This document shows, one piece after another, positions 9,141 to 17,487 of a stretch of DNA of 64,000 bases. Each line of letters starts with the position of its first letter. Within the stretch, counting starts at the first letter, position 1. The notes under the pieces were generated by a model. The model was not told the origin of the DNA and ran no database searches. It worked only from the letters and a program-made list of their open reading frames with translations. The position numbers were made by a program, and so were the translations under genes. The stretch comes from Verrucomicrobiota bacterium (GTDB lineage: Bacteria > Verrucomicrobiota > Verrucomicrobiia > Limisphaerales > JACRJZ01): positions 62,001 to 126,000 of the forward strand of contig JACRJZ010000042.1 in NCBI GenBank assembly GCA_016219875.1. The letters run 5' to 3'.

Positions 9141-9878
9141 CTAGAACTCCAGCGGGATTCTCACCACCAACCCGCCGATCACGTCGTCCAGCTTCCAGTC
9201 GTTCTTGGCGCTCTTGGGATGCTCGTTGTGGCAGGCGACGCAGGCGCGCGAAATGGCCTTGTCCGCGTACACGGCGGTCAGGTAGCGGCGGCCCCCCAGC
9301 GTTTCGTTCCCGTAGTAGTTCGTCTCCGGGTGGCGCGCGACGGCTTCGAGGCCCAGGCGCTCGACCGCAGTTTCCGGGGCGTTGCGCGGGTTGATCGGGC
9401 GAAGCGCGCGCAGCGTGTAAGAAAACTCCGCGCCCTTGGTCTGGATGGCTTCCGCGCCCAGGCGCAAGTCCTGGCAGGGGGTGGGCAAGGCTTTGTCCTG
9501 CTCCCAGTGCTCGCTCGTCTTGATGGTCTTCTCGTCGTGAACGAGGCGTTGCACCACCACCTTGGTATAGACCTCGCGCTCGGCGGCGATCACGGCGCGC
9601 AAGGCATCCGCCATGTCCTGCGGGCGGATGATGGCGTTGGGCTGGGCGCGCTCCGGTGGCGTGGTCTGTGCCGCACGGACCCTGAACGTGGCAATGGCAA
9701 TAGTCAGCAGGACCAAGCCGGCGGCAAGATTGCGTTTGAAATGCGTGCTCGTCGCAACGGGTTTCAAAACCCAGCGGCGTAGCGGCGTCTCGGCAGAGCG
9801 CCGCACTTGTTCGGCTTGGAATTCGAGAATGGCGGCGCTCTGCCGAGACGCCGTTACGAGGTTTTGAAATTGGCTCAT
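9141..9878 (-). CDS. DUF3365 (Tll0287-like) heme-binding protein, membrane-anchored
   Basis: 245 residues if the only ATG (9878) is used. The DUF3365 domain covers about 80-245 and ends with a single heme c motif CVACH at 213-217, followed by NEHPKSAKNDWK and VIGGLVVRIPLEF. Domains of this family are proposed redox or gas sensors exposed outside the inner membrane. A hydrophobic segment (NLAAGLVLLTIAIATF) at about 50-65 is the export signal or anchor. The first 45 residues are encoded by a palindromic repeat (9784-9852) whose conserved flank supplies the ATG, so the natural N-terminus is uncertain; a TTG within the hydrophobic segment is the main alternative. The ATG lies 4 bases after the previous stop. 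Confidence 0.85.
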   Translation of the reverse strand: MSQFQNLVTASRQSAAILEFQAEQVRRSAETPLRRWVLKPVATSTHFKRNLAAGLVLLTIAIATFRVRAAQTTPPERAQPNAIIRPQDMADALRAVIAAEREVYTKVVVQRLVHDEKTIKTSEHWEQDKALPTPCQDLRLGAEAIQTKGAEFSYTLRALRPINPRNAPETAVERLGLEAVARHPETNYYGNETLGGRRYLTAVYADKAISRACVACHNEHPKSAKNDWKLDDVIGGLVVRIPLEF

Positions 9879-9880
9879 AG
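9776..9880. repeat. Palindromic repeat, family H
   Basis: Two perfect 21-base inverted arms at 9784-9804 and 9832-9852 (GGCGTCTCGGCAGAGCGCC and its complement), 27 bases apart. Both sides continue with flanks of the type GGTTTTGAAA / TTTCAAAACC. On the minus strand the right flank reads ATGAGCCAATTTCAAAACC and supplies the start codon of the DUF3365 reading frame. A family A element at 45403 has nearly the same flank (ATGAGCCACTTTCAAAACC). Confidence 0.85.
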
Positions 9881-9882
9881 TC

Positions 9883-11124
9883 TCAGTTCTTTGCTGGGCG
9901 GAGTGTGAAGTTTCCGTTGCGGCAGACCAGAAGATTTAGCGTGGAACGGCGGTTGCCCTCGTGGTCGAAGGACAGAGGCCCGGTCGCGCCGGGCAGCGTC
10001 TCCGTGAGCGGGAAAGCACGGTGCGCCGTCTCCCCGCCGGCCTGGCGCAAAACGTGGACCAGCAGCCGGGCTGCGTCGTAGCACTGGGCGGCAGCGTTGT
10101 CCGGCTCGGCGCGGAATCGCTCCCGGTAAGCGCGGGTGAAACGACGAAGCTCGTCCTCGCTGGCCGGATCGAGGACGAGGCCCGGAACGAGGAATCCTTC
10201 CGCAGCCTCGGCGGCGGCTTGAAGAAACTCGGCGCAGCGCAGCCGGCCCGGTCCCGCCAGTTCGCCCTTGAAGCCGGAGCGACGAAACTCCGCGACCATT
10301 CGCCCGGCGCGGCCCGGAGAGTCGAGCCAGAGCAGGACGCTGTCGGGTTTGCTTTTCAGTACTTCTCTGACGACCTGGGTGAAGTCGCTTCGGTTCGTGG
10401 CCACTGGGAGCGGCGGCTCCAAACGGCAGCCCGCGGCGATGGCCGCCGCTTCCAAGTCGCGCGCGATCTCGCGTCCGGCGCGTCCGTCCGGCACCACAGC
10501 GGCGTAACGGCGGGCCGGCGACGGACGAGCGCCCCCGTTCGTTTGCGGAGAAGGCTGAGAAGATGGCGGCGGTCGCCAGACCGCCGCTACGCCGAACAGC
10601 GTCCGCGCTTCGTCGCTCGTCTTCGGCGCGAGGCGAACCATCCACGGAATCCCCGCGCCGGTGACAGACGAATCGCCGCACAACGACACCACGGGAATCG
10701 CGGTGCGACCTGCAACTTGGAGGCTCAGATGCGACGCCGCCCCGTCCGGCGGAGCAATCAGCCCGCGCGCACCGTCATCGAGCACCATGCGCGCCGCTTC
10801 GGCTCCGTCGTCGCCCCATTGGCCGGGCCGCCCGCGCACGATGAGGCCGACTTTGGGGCCGGGCAGGTCGTTGGCGTGCAGGATGCCGAGTTCCGCGCCC
10901 TGGCGCAGGCTGGCGGCGGCGGATTCTTCGGGAGGAAGAAGAAGGCCGATGAGCAAGGCCGGCTCAGCGGCAGGCGCGGCGGCGAGAGTCAGAGCCGCAA
11001 GCAGCAGCCCGGGAAGCAAGGGAAATGGAAATTCAAAATTGAAAATTGAAAACTGAAAATTGGACTGCGCGTTCAAGACCCGCGGTCCCGCTCCAATCTG
11101 CAATTCACAATTTCCAATTCTCAA
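9883..11124 (-). CDS. Leu/Ile/Val-type periplasmic solute-binding protein (short, with repeat insert)
   Basis: 413 residues from the only in-frame ATG. Residues 1-33 are encoded by an AT-rich repeat (SNFQFSIFNFEF), then a hydrophobic export signal PLLPGLLLAALTLAAAPAA follows. The rest is a type I periplasmic binding fold: LLIGLLLPPEESAAASLRQGAELG (first strand and helix), AAEAARMVLDDGARGLIAP, PVVSLCGDSS, then GRAGREIARDLEAAA and VLLWLDSPGRAGRMVAEFRRSGFKG. The end is LSFDHEGNRRSTLNLLVCRNG. Around residues 178-206 a proline/arginine-rich stretch is encoded by a palindrome (core 10566-10587) and looks inserted between the two halves of the fold. No permease or ATPase gene accompanies it, so a sensor or ligand-presenting role is plausible. 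Confidence 0.82.
   Translation of the reverse strand: MRIGNCELQIGAGPRVLNAQSNFQFSIFNFEFPFPLLPGLLLAALTLAAAPAAEPALLIGLLLPPEESAAASLRQGAELGILHANDLPGPKVGLIVRGRPGQWGDDGAEAARMVLDDGARGLIAPPDGAASHLSLQVAGRTAIPVVSLCGDSSVTGAGIPWMVRLAPKTSDEARTLFGVAAVWRPPPSSQPSPQTNGGARPSPARRYAAVVPDGRAGREIARDLEAAAIAAGCRLEPPLPVATNRSDFTQVVREVLKSKPDSVLLWLDSPGRAGRMVAEFRRSGFKGELAGPGRLRCAEFLQAAAEAAEGFLVPGLVLDPASEDELRRFTRAYRERFRAEPDNAAAQCYDAARLLVHVLRQAGGETAHRAFPLTETLPGATGPLSFDHEGNRRSTLNLLVCRNGNFTLRPAKN
10507..10593. repeat. In-frame palindromic insert in solute-binding protein gene, family I
   Basis: Perfect 9-base arms GCGGCGGTC and GACCGCCGC around a 4-base loop (core 10566-10587). The surrounding stretch encodes about residues 178-206, rich in Pro, Arg, Ser and Gln, between two conserved parts of the binding-protein fold, with the frame kept open. 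Confidence 0.7.
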
Positions 11125-11149
11125 TTTTCAATTCCCCTCCCCTCCTCGC
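11030..11149. repeat. AT-rich inverted repeat, family D
   Basis: Blocks of AAAATTGAAAATTGAAAA near 11037-11065 face CAATTTTC/CAATTCC blocks near 11100-11140 with a GC-rich middle. The left half encodes the SNFQFSIFNFEF start of the upstream-most residues of the solute-binding protein frame. Same family as the blocks flanking the repeat at 17244-17439. Confidence 0.75.
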
Positions 11150-11152
11150 CAC

Positions 11153-12694
11153 CTATCTCTGTGACAGCTTCACCTTGTCCCTCGCCACCGGCGTCGTGGC
11201 CTCGAAGTGCCACTTGCCCTCGCGGAACTGCGCCGTCGCGATGGGCACGATGTTGTCCCAGCGGCCATCGAAGATCATGTGGCCGGTCACGCCATCGTAT
11301 TCGTCCAGGCCAGCGAGGTAGTCGCGGATGCGGTAGCGGTTGGGGCCGGTGGCGCGCACGCCCTGGATCATCAGCTTCGCGCCGTCGTAGCCGTAGGCGG
11401 CATAGATGTCGGGCTTCTCGCCGTAACGCTTTTGAAACTTCTCCACGAACTCGACCCACGGCTGGTCTGCGCGGTCGGGATTGAAGAAGTAACAGATCGT
11501 CGTGCCCTCGGCGGCTGCGCCGGCGGCCTTCCCAAACGCGTCTTCCTTCAGCCGGTCGAAGCCGAAGAACTTCGCCTTGATGCCGGCCCGGCGAAACTCG
11601 GCCGCGAACCGGCCCACGTCGTCGGGCTGGCCGTAGAAGAGCACGGCGTCGCAGTCGGCGGCTTTGATGGCTTCGACTTGCGGCCCGATGCTTTTGTCGC
11701 CCGGCTTGAAGAACACGTGCTGCACCGGGGGAACGCCGAGGCGGCGGATGTAGTTGACGAAGTGCATCACGCCCACGCGGCCCGGACGGCTGCTCTCGCG
11801 GAACACGGCGATGCGTTGGCAGCCGTGCTGCTTCACCACCAGTTCGGCGAGGCGGACGCACTGCTGGCGGTCGTCTGGGAAGACGCGCGTGAGCCACGGG
11901 ATTTGCGTCTCGGTCAGCGTCGGGTCCGGGTCGGAGGTGTTGATCATGTACGTCTCCAACTTGAGCGTGGCCCGGAGCGCGACGTGGGTGGCGTCGCCGT
12001 CGATGGTGCCGAGGAAGCCGAGGACTTCGTTGTCCGCGAACTCGACGGTGATGTTCGCTGCGCTGCCCCACTGCGGCGCGTCTTCGCGATAGAAGATCTC
12101 GAACGGCAACTCGCCGGGCCGGCGCGCGGCGTTGGCTTCCTCGAAAGCCATCTCCACGCCCTTCTTGGTGCGCCGTCCACGCGCGCCTTCAGGGCCGTAG
12201 GGCGCCGGGCTGAGCAAACCAATTTTCAGCGACTTCAGGTTGGGCGGAGGGGGGTAATCCTTGCCCGGCCCGCGGAACGGCAGGCGCGAAGTCCAGTAGC
12301 GGTAGAACGGCTCGATCTTGCTGAAGGGAACCAGTTCTTCCGGCGTGTTGGCGTAATACGGATAGAGGCTGTTCGTCGCCGCGTAGGCCCTGGCGCGGGC
12401 CTGGGCGCCCTGAATCTGTTCCGGCGTGAGCGGCTCGTTGACGCAGCCGTCGTCCTTCTTCGGCGTGGGAGGCTCCGGCTTCTCGTCGTAGCCCGCGGCG
12501 AACGCGGCCAGCGGCAGCGCGAACAGCAGCGCGCAGAGACGGCCCGAAGCGCGGCTGTTCCAGGCGCCGCAACCTCGAACGGCTGAACGCCTCAGAAGGA
12601 TGCTCAAGCTGGCAGGTTCCGAACGTTGCGGCGGCTGGGACAGCCGCGCTCCGTTGCCGGGGTCTTGGAGTTGGCTCGTGGAATTCGTTTTCAT
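11153..12694 (-). CDS. Leu/Ile/Val-type periplasmic solute-binding protein (long)
   Basis: 513 residues from the ATG at 12694. Residues about 14-50 are encoded by an imperfect palindrome (arms near 12548-12575 and 12621-12652); the export signal GRLCALLFALPLAAFAAG follows at 51-68, so a start nearer to it is likely. The mature protein has an unusual 80-residue N-terminal segment with paired aromatic residues (SLYPYYANTPEELVPFSKIEPFYRYW). Then comes a full amino-acid binding protein fold: LKIGLLSPAPYGPEG, KKGVEMAFEEANA, EVLGFLGTIDGDATHVA, RIAVFRESSRPGRVG, CDAVLFYGQPDDVGRFAAEFRRAG, YAAYGYDGAKLMIQGV and GHMIFDGRWDN. It lies 13 bases after the propeller gene. No transporter subunits are present. 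Confidence 0.88.
   Translation of the reverse strand: MKTNSTSQLQDPGNGARLSQPPQRSEPASLSILLRRSAVRGCGAWNSRASGRLCALLFALPLAAFAAGYDEKPEPPTPKKDDGCVNEPLTPEQIQGAQARARAYAATNSLYPYYANTPEELVPFSKIEPFYRYWTSRLPFRGPGKDYPPPPNLKSLKIGLLSPAPYGPEGARGRRTKKGVEMAFEEANAARRPGELPFEIFYREDAPQWGSAANITVEFADNEVLGFLGTIDGDATHVALRATLKLETYMINTSDPDPTLTETQIPWLTRVFPDDRQQCVRLAELVVKQHGCQRIAVFRESSRPGRVGVMHFVNYIRRLGVPPVQHVFFKPGDKSIGPQVEAIKAADCDAVLFYGQPDDVGRFAAEFRRAGIKAKFFGFDRLKEDAFGKAAGAAAEGTTICYFFNPDRADQPWVEFVEKFQKRYGEKPDIYAAYGYDGAKLMIQGVRATGPNRYRIRDYLAGLDEYDGVTGHMIFDGRWDNIVPIATAQFREGKWHFEATTPVARDKVKLSQR
12546..12654. repeat. Imperfect palindrome at 5' end of solute-binding protein gene, family K
   Basis: The left arm near 12548-12575 (GCGCGGCTGTTCCAGGCGCC) and the right arm near 12624-12652 (GTTGCGGCGGCTGGGACAGC onward) are complementary with a few mismatches. 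On the minus strand both arms lie inside the reading frame, upstream of the signal peptide. Confidence 0.7.
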
Positions 12695-12707
12695 TGCGTC
12701 CTCCTGT

Positions 12708-13820
12708 TCACTTTGCCGCCGCCACGGCGGTCTTGGTCTTGGCGAACACGCCCCGGCTCAATCCTTTGCTCGTGGCGAACCACGCCTCGGTGTCGTCCAC
12801 GTAAATGCCCAACACGAACTGGTTCGCCAACGCGGTGCTCATTGTGCGTTTCTCCGGTTGCGTCGCGCCGGGGCGATGGATTTCCACCAAGCCCTCGCCC
12901 TTGTCGCCGACGAGGTAGTTGACCCAGAACTTGCCGTCCGTCACGGACACGCCGCGGTCGCTGCCGACCCACGCCGCGCGTTTGTGGGGCCAGACGAACT
13001 GCGTGAAGTTCGACGGCAGCGGGCTTCTCGTTTCCACCCAGGTCTGCCATTGGCCCTTCGCGTAGCGCGAGAACCCGAAGTAGGTGGTCTGCCACAGAAT
13101 GCCGTCCTCCCACGCCAGCCAGGAGGTAATGTCGTTGATCGGGCCGTCGTCGGGCACAAGGTCGAAGTGGAAGTCCTTGTCCGGGTCGCGATACTCCTTG
13201 AAGGTGCCGCGCTTGGGATCGTGCTCAATGATCCCGCCGCCCCAGACGCCGATGTACACCAAGTCCCCGGCGCCGGTGACGGTGTAGCACCACGGCTCGT
13301 GCATGACGGTGTTGTTGTGGTCGTAAATCTTCCATTCGCCGGCCTTGGTGTTGAACGCGCCCGTGCCCGCCGCAGTGGCGGCCCAAACCGTGTCGCCCAC
13401 CAGCGCCACACCATACACGACGTTGTTGGGCAGACCGCTCGAAGTCTGAGTGAACGCGGTGAGCTTGCCGGCGCTGAAACGACTCAAGCCGCGCATCGTC
13501 CCGAGCCAAAGGTCGCCGGTGCGCGGGTCTTCCACGATGGCGAGCACCATTTTGTGGCTGAGGCCATGCTCCGGGCCGTAGCGCCGGAACTGGCCGTTCG
13601 GCTCGCGCACGCACAAGCCGTCCCAAGTGCCGATCCAGAGCCGGCCATCGCTGGTTTTCGTGACGCAGTGGACTTTGTTGGCCGGGATGCCGGATTCCTT
13701 TCCGAAATTCTCGAAGCGTTCGACGATCGGGAAGGGAACGTCGCCCACGGCGTCCAGCGCGAACATGGCCGGCGGTGTGACGAGCAGCATAGCGATCAGG
13801 GAAGCGAGGGTGGTCTTCAT
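12708..13820 (-). CDS. Exported two-component-regulator-type beta-propeller protein
   Basis: 370 residues from the ATG at 13820; the longer frame upstream only shadows the cytochrome gene. A signal peptide covers 1-21 (MKTTLASLIAMLLVTPPAMF). The body consists of repeated propeller blades with the sensor-propeller signature: CVTKTSDGRLWIGTWDGLC, EDPRTGDLWLGTMRGLSRF, VGDTVWAATAAGTGAFN, LAWEDGILWQTTYFGFSRY and AAWVGSDRGVSVTDG. In hybrid two-component systems such propellers precede a histidine kinase, but here the propeller stands alone and no kinase gene is near. The start overlaps the cytochrome stop by four bases (ATGA), so it is made together with that protein and probably docks with it in the periplasm. 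Confidence 0.87.
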   Translation of the reverse strand: MKTTLASLIAMLLVTPPAMFALDAVGDVPFPIVERFENFGKESGIPANKVHCVTKTSDGRLWIGTWDGLCVREPNGQFRRYGPEHGLSHKMVLAIVEDPRTGDLWLGTMRGLSRFSAGKLTAFTQTSSGLPNNVVYGVALVGDTVWAATAAGTGAFNTKAGEWKIYDHNNTVMHEPWCYTVTGAGDLVYIGVWGGGIIEHDPKRGTFKEYRDPDKDFHFDLVPDDGPINDITSWLAWEDGILWQTTYFGFSRYAKGQWQTWVETRSPLPSNFTQFVWPHKRAAWVGSDRGVSVTDGKFWVNYLVGDKGEGLVEIHRPGATQPEKRTMSTALANQFVLGIYVDDTEAWFATSKGLSRGVFAKTKTAVAAAK

Positions 13821-15784
13821 AGTGTCTTCAGGTACTCGATCAGGTCGTTCAACTGGTGCTTGTTCATGTAGCTGCTGACGCCGTGCAGGTCGTTCGTCTG
13901 ATACACGGTCCAGAGTTCTTCCAGCGTCTTGGCGCGGCCGTCGTGCAAGTAGGGCGCGCTGGCGGCGATGCCCAGCAAGTGCGGCGTGTCGAAGTGGTTT
14001 GTCGTGTCGTAGCGGCCCTTCGTGCCGATGTCGCTCGGCAGGCGGTTCGTGAAGAGCGGCGGCCGATGACACGTGGCGCATTGCCGGTCGCGCGGAATGG
14101 GCGTGCCGTTGGGCTGGTGCGTGGCGAAGAAAACCTCCCGGCCTTTCTCCTGCGACTCGGTCAGCTTGCCCTGCTGACTCCGATGCACCGTCCGCGCCGG
14201 CGGCTGCGACTGGAGAAACGTGGTCAAGTCCTGCAAGTCCGCCGGCGGAATCGGGTCGGTCCGCATGAGCACGCGGGCGAAGCGCGGGCCGCATTGGATT
14301 TCGAGCGAGGGATTCTTCCCGTTCCACTTGAACGGCATGGTGCCGGCCACGCCTTGAAGCGTGCGGTTGTCCAGCAGGTTGTCGCCCACGCCGTCGCCGT
14401 CGAAGTCGTAAGCCAGCCCATCGACGTGGCCATCGGGATGGCACGAGCGGCAGGAAAACTGCCGCTGGAACGTGTGCGCCGCCTGGGTGAACACGCGCTC
14501 GCCGCGGCGGATGGGGTCGCTCAATCCGCCGTCGCCCAATGCGATCCGGCCCAGCGGCTGCAGCGTCTCCGTGTTCACCGCCAGCACCGAGTCCTGCAAC
14601 CGCTCCGCGATGAAGAACGTCTTCCCGTCGGGACTGAGCGCGAGTTGGCGCGGGTTGCGCGCGGTGGGAAGGCGAGCCAGGACGTACTCCGAAGAGAGCG
14701 TGAGGTCGTCGATGGCTTCCTCCTTCTCGCGCTCGCCCGCCTTCGCCAGCCAAGCCGCCAGGCGCTCCAGGTCGATCACGCTGACGGTGTCGCCGCCGCC
14801 GCTGGCCACGTAAGCGCGGCGGCCCGCGGCATCGACGGCGATGGCCGACGGGTCGGCGAAGTAATCGTTCACTTCGTCGAGCGGCATCTGGATGAGCGCG
14901 CCGCCAAGGTCGGACACCGCCAGGCCGCTCGACATGACCCAACCTTTGGCGACCTGCGTGATGGGAACCAGGTTGCGGACTTTCACCAGCGGCGTCAGCG
15001 CCCACGAGCGCGAAGGCACCCAGGCCACACCTTCGGAAAGATGCGCGGAGTCAAGCGACTCGCGCGACACCACCCGTCCGAGGCCGGGATTGACCACGGT
15101 GACTTCCGACGACGGCGGCGCGTCCAGGCCGACCGCGGCAGCGAGCCGGCAGGCGACCATCGCCAATTCGCCCCCGCGGGCCGCCGCCACCGCGTACGGC
15201 TCGCGTCCCGCCGCGGGCCGGGCGATTTCTTTGAACGGCGACAGCGAAAGGATCGAGATGTCGTCCGAGCCGGAGTTGGCCACGACCAGCCGCGGGCCGG
15301 ACTTGGTTTCGCAAAACGCGACGCCCGCCGGCATGAGGCCAACCTCGATGGACTCGGCTTCTTTGAGTGACTTCGTGTCGAGGACGGCCACGCGGTCGCC
15401 GCCTTTGCAGGTGATGAAGAGCCGCTTGCCCGTGGGATCGAGCGCGAGGCCGTACGGATTGCCGGAGACGCGAACGCGCTGGACGATTTGCCGCGAAGCC
15501 ACATCGACGACGGCGAGTTGGTCGCGGTCGTCGAGCGCGACATAGAGCCGCGCGCCGTCCGGGGACACCGCGAGGCCGGCGGGCGAATCGTGCTTCGGCC
15601 GCGGCTTGGCCCACGGCTGGTCTTCGAGCGTGACGAGGTGGCAGTTGTAGCAACTCACCCAGCCGAGGTCTTGCCGCCCGGTGAAATAGCGGACGTGCGA
15701 AAGGGACCATTCACGCCCGCCCCACGTCGCGGCGAGGGCGGCCAGCAACACCAGAACCGAAAGCGTGACGAAGCTCCGTTTCAT
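13817..15784 (-). CDS. Exported YVTN beta-propeller / MauG-like cytochrome c fusion, three heme motifs
   Basis: 655 residues from the ATG at 15784, which opens a signal anchor (SFVTLSVLVLLAALAAT, residues 4-20). Three heme c motifs are visible: CYNCH (45-49), CRSCH (445-449) and CATCH (569-573). Between the first two lies a YVTN-type propeller (SPDGARLYVALDDRDQLAVV, DPTGKRLFITCKGGDRVAVL, SPDGKTFFIAERLQDSVLAV). The C-terminal third resembles the di-heme cytochrome c peroxidase/MauG fold (AHTFQRQFSCRSCHPDGHVD, LQGVAGTMPFKWNGK, FDTPHLLGIAASAPYLHDGR, NDLIEYLKTL). It should pass electrons or oxidise a substrate in the periplasm. It overlaps both neighbours by four bases, the tightest coupling in the operon. 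Confidence 0.9.
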   Translation of the reverse strand: MKRSFVTLSVLVLLAALAATWGGREWSLSHVRYFTGRQDLGWVSCYNCHLVTLEDQPWAKPRPKHDSPAGLAVSPDGARLYVALDDRDQLAVVDVASRQIVQRVRVSGNPYGLALDPTGKRLFITCKGGDRVAVLDTKSLKEAESIEVGLMPAGVAFCETKSGPRLVVANSGSDDISILSLSPFKEIARPAAGREPYAVAAARGGELAMVACRLAAAVGLDAPPSSEVTVVNPGLGRVVSRESLDSAHLSEGVAWVPSRSWALTPLVKVRNLVPITQVAKGWVMSSGLAVSDLGGALIQMPLDEVNDYFADPSAIAVDAAGRRAYVASGGGDTVSVIDLERLAAWLAKAGEREKEEAIDDLTLSSEYVLARLPTARNPRQLALSPDGKTFFIAERLQDSVLAVNTETLQPLGRIALGDGGLSDPIRRGERVFTQAAHTFQRQFSCRSCHPDGHVDGLAYDFDGDGVGDNLLDNRTLQGVAGTMPFKWNGKNPSLEIQCGPRFARVLMRTDPIPPADLQDLTTFLQSQPPARTVHRSQQGKLTESQEKGREVFFATHQPNGTPIPRDRQCATCHRPPLFTNRLPSDIGTKGRYDTTNHFDTPHLLGIAASAPYLHDGRAKTLEELWTVYQTNDLHGVSSYMNKHQLNDLIEYLKTL

Positions 15785-17487
15785 CGGGACGAGCCGGTTT
15801 GAGCGAGCTTCGCGTCCGGTCCCACCAGGCGCATCAGCGGGGCGCGCACGGCGAGCGGACGATGATTGCGCGGCGAGCGACCGTGCGGCTCGTGACAGCC
15901 GAGGCACGCGCGATTCTCGCCGGCCCGCACCCACACGACGGGCGGCGTGGCGCGCAACACTTGGCCGCGCGCGTCGAGCGCCTCGAAGCCGAGCGGGAGG
16001 TCTGCCGGCACTTCAGCCATGAACGAACCGTCGGCGTGGACCGGCACGTTGCCGAGCCACTTGGCCGAGCCGTCCGCGGCCAAGCCCGTCACGCGGATGG
16101 TTTCAGCCTTCGGGACACTGCCGTCAGCGGCGAGGAACGAAGTGCGGTTCGCGTCGAGGCACAGGATCGTGCCGAACGGCTTCGCAGGCGACATCGCGGA
16201 GATGTGCCCGACCGGCTGCGGACGAGGCGTGGCGAGCACGGCTTCGATGTCGTGCCAGGCGGGATCGTCGAACAGGGCCGGGCCAAGCGCCGTGGCGTTG
16301 GTGGCCACGCGATAGATCGCCAGCGTGGAACCGTGCTTCAAGCTGGCCAAGTACGTGCCGCCGCCGCCGTCACTGACGGAAGCGCACTCGGTCTTGGCGA
16401 ACGCGAAGAGGCGCTCCTCGTTGGAGAACGGCCGCGCGCTGCGCACGGTTTCCGCCCACGCTTCGCGGGATGGGGCGTCTGCGGACGACGCCACATAGCC
16501 GAGCCGGTTTCCGAACTCTCGCGGACGCCGGATGCGGAGCGCGCGGTCATGGCGTCCGGCGTAGAGCGTGAACTCCGTGCCGTCGTTGTTCACGGTGAAG
16601 AGAGCTTGGGCTGACGCCACCGCCGCCGTTGTGCTTCCGAAAGCGGTCGCGAACAGGATACGGCCGTCCCCCAGCACCGTCAGATCAGTGGCGTCGTGAG
16701 CATTGAACGTGAGGCGATGTGGCGGGCCCTGACGGGACTGGGCAAAGACGGAAGCGGCCTTCGGAAAGCTACCGTCGCCGCCCACGGCCGGCACGGGCGA
16801 AACGAACACGAGGTCGCCATTCGAGACGAAGTCCGGCGACATCGCGCCGCCGGACATTGAAGTCAGCCGCTGCGGCGCGGTCCCATCGAGCGATGCCTGG
16901 TAAATCTGCCAGGCGCTATCCGGCTTCTCTTTGCCGACGAACAAAACGCTCCGGCCATCCGGGGCCATGACGGGATCGCCCGCTGCCGCCAACCCGGACG
17001 AGAGGACGCGCACACGGCCCGGCAGGAACGGCGCGCGAGCCGCGGCCACGCGGCTGCCGGGCGGATAGCGGGAATCAAGGATGGTGCGAGGCGCGCTTGG
17101 TTGAGTCGCGGCCAGCGGAGTCTGGGTGAGAACTAGGTCCGGCTCGGCGGCGGAGGAGGAAAGTACGCCAACAAGCAGAAGGGAATTGAGAATTGGAAAT
17201 TGAAAATTGAAAATTGAAAATTGCGCCCGCCGCTTCGGGCGCGAGGCTGCATCAAGCTCGGTTCGGGAGCACTCGTAGCGCAGACTTTCCAGTCTGCCGT
17301 AACGCCGGTTTTCCAACCGGCGAGCGTTGGAAGAGGCCAGCCGGCTGGAAGTTTCACAGCCTGGCCGACTGCAAGTCGGCGCTACGGCAGGTTGAAAACC
17401 TGCGCTACCCGGTGTGCCAGGCGGGAGCTTGATGCAGCCTTGCTTTGGGCGCTGGGCAATCTGCAATTCGCATTTCGCAATTTTCAA
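15781..17487 (-). CDS. HzsA-like exported propeller protein with C-terminal heme c motif
   Basis: 568 residues if the ATG at 17487 is used, but residues 1-97 are encoded by a composite repeat (17191-17487). The real protein begins near PILNSLLLVGVLSSSAAEPD, around 17190, where no ATG exists. The conserved part shows TolB/PD40-type blades (APDGRSVLFVGKEKPDSAW, DGTAPQRLTSMSGGAMSPDF, NGDLVFVSPVP, LGDGRILFATAF). It ends with the region typical of the hydrazine synthase alpha-subunit middle domain: ADGSFMAEVPADLPLGFEAL, then ENRACLGCHEP with the heme motif CLGCH near 528-532. Many non-anammox PVC bacteria carry such homologues, whose function is unknown. Its stop overlaps the cytochrome start (ATGA). 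Confidence 0.82.
   Translation of the reverse strand: MKIAKCELQIAQRPKQGCIKLPPGTPGSAGFQPAVAPTCSRPGCETSSRLASSNARRLENRRYGRLESLRYECSRTELDAASRPKRRAQFSIFNFQFPILNSLLLVGVLSSSAAEPDLVLTQTPLAATQPSAPRTILDSRYPPGSRVAAARAPFLPGRVRVLSSGLAAAGDPVMAPDGRSVLFVGKEKPDSAWQIYQASLDGTAPQRLTSMSGGAMSPDFVSNGDLVFVSPVPAVGGDGSFPKAASVFAQSRQGPPHRLTFNAHDATDLTVLGDGRILFATAFGSTTAAVASAQALFTVNNDGTEFTLYAGRHDRALRIRRPREFGNRLGYVASSADAPSREAWAETVRSARPFSNEERLFAFAKTECASVSDGGGGTYLASLKHGSTLAIYRVATNATALGPALFDDPAWHDIEAVLATPRPQPVGHISAMSPAKPFGTILCLDANRTSFLAADGSVPKAETIRVTGLAADGSAKWLGNVPVHADGSFMAEVPADLPLGFEALDARGQVLRATPPVVWVRAGENRACLGCHEPHGRSPRNHRPLAVRAPLMRLVGPDAKLAQTGSSR

Noticed and set aside
17244..17439. Possible tRNA-like or riboswitch structure in family B repeat
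   Set aside because: The stems are simple hairpins in series, lacking a cloverleaf or any known aptamer core, and copies lie in both orientations relative to genes.
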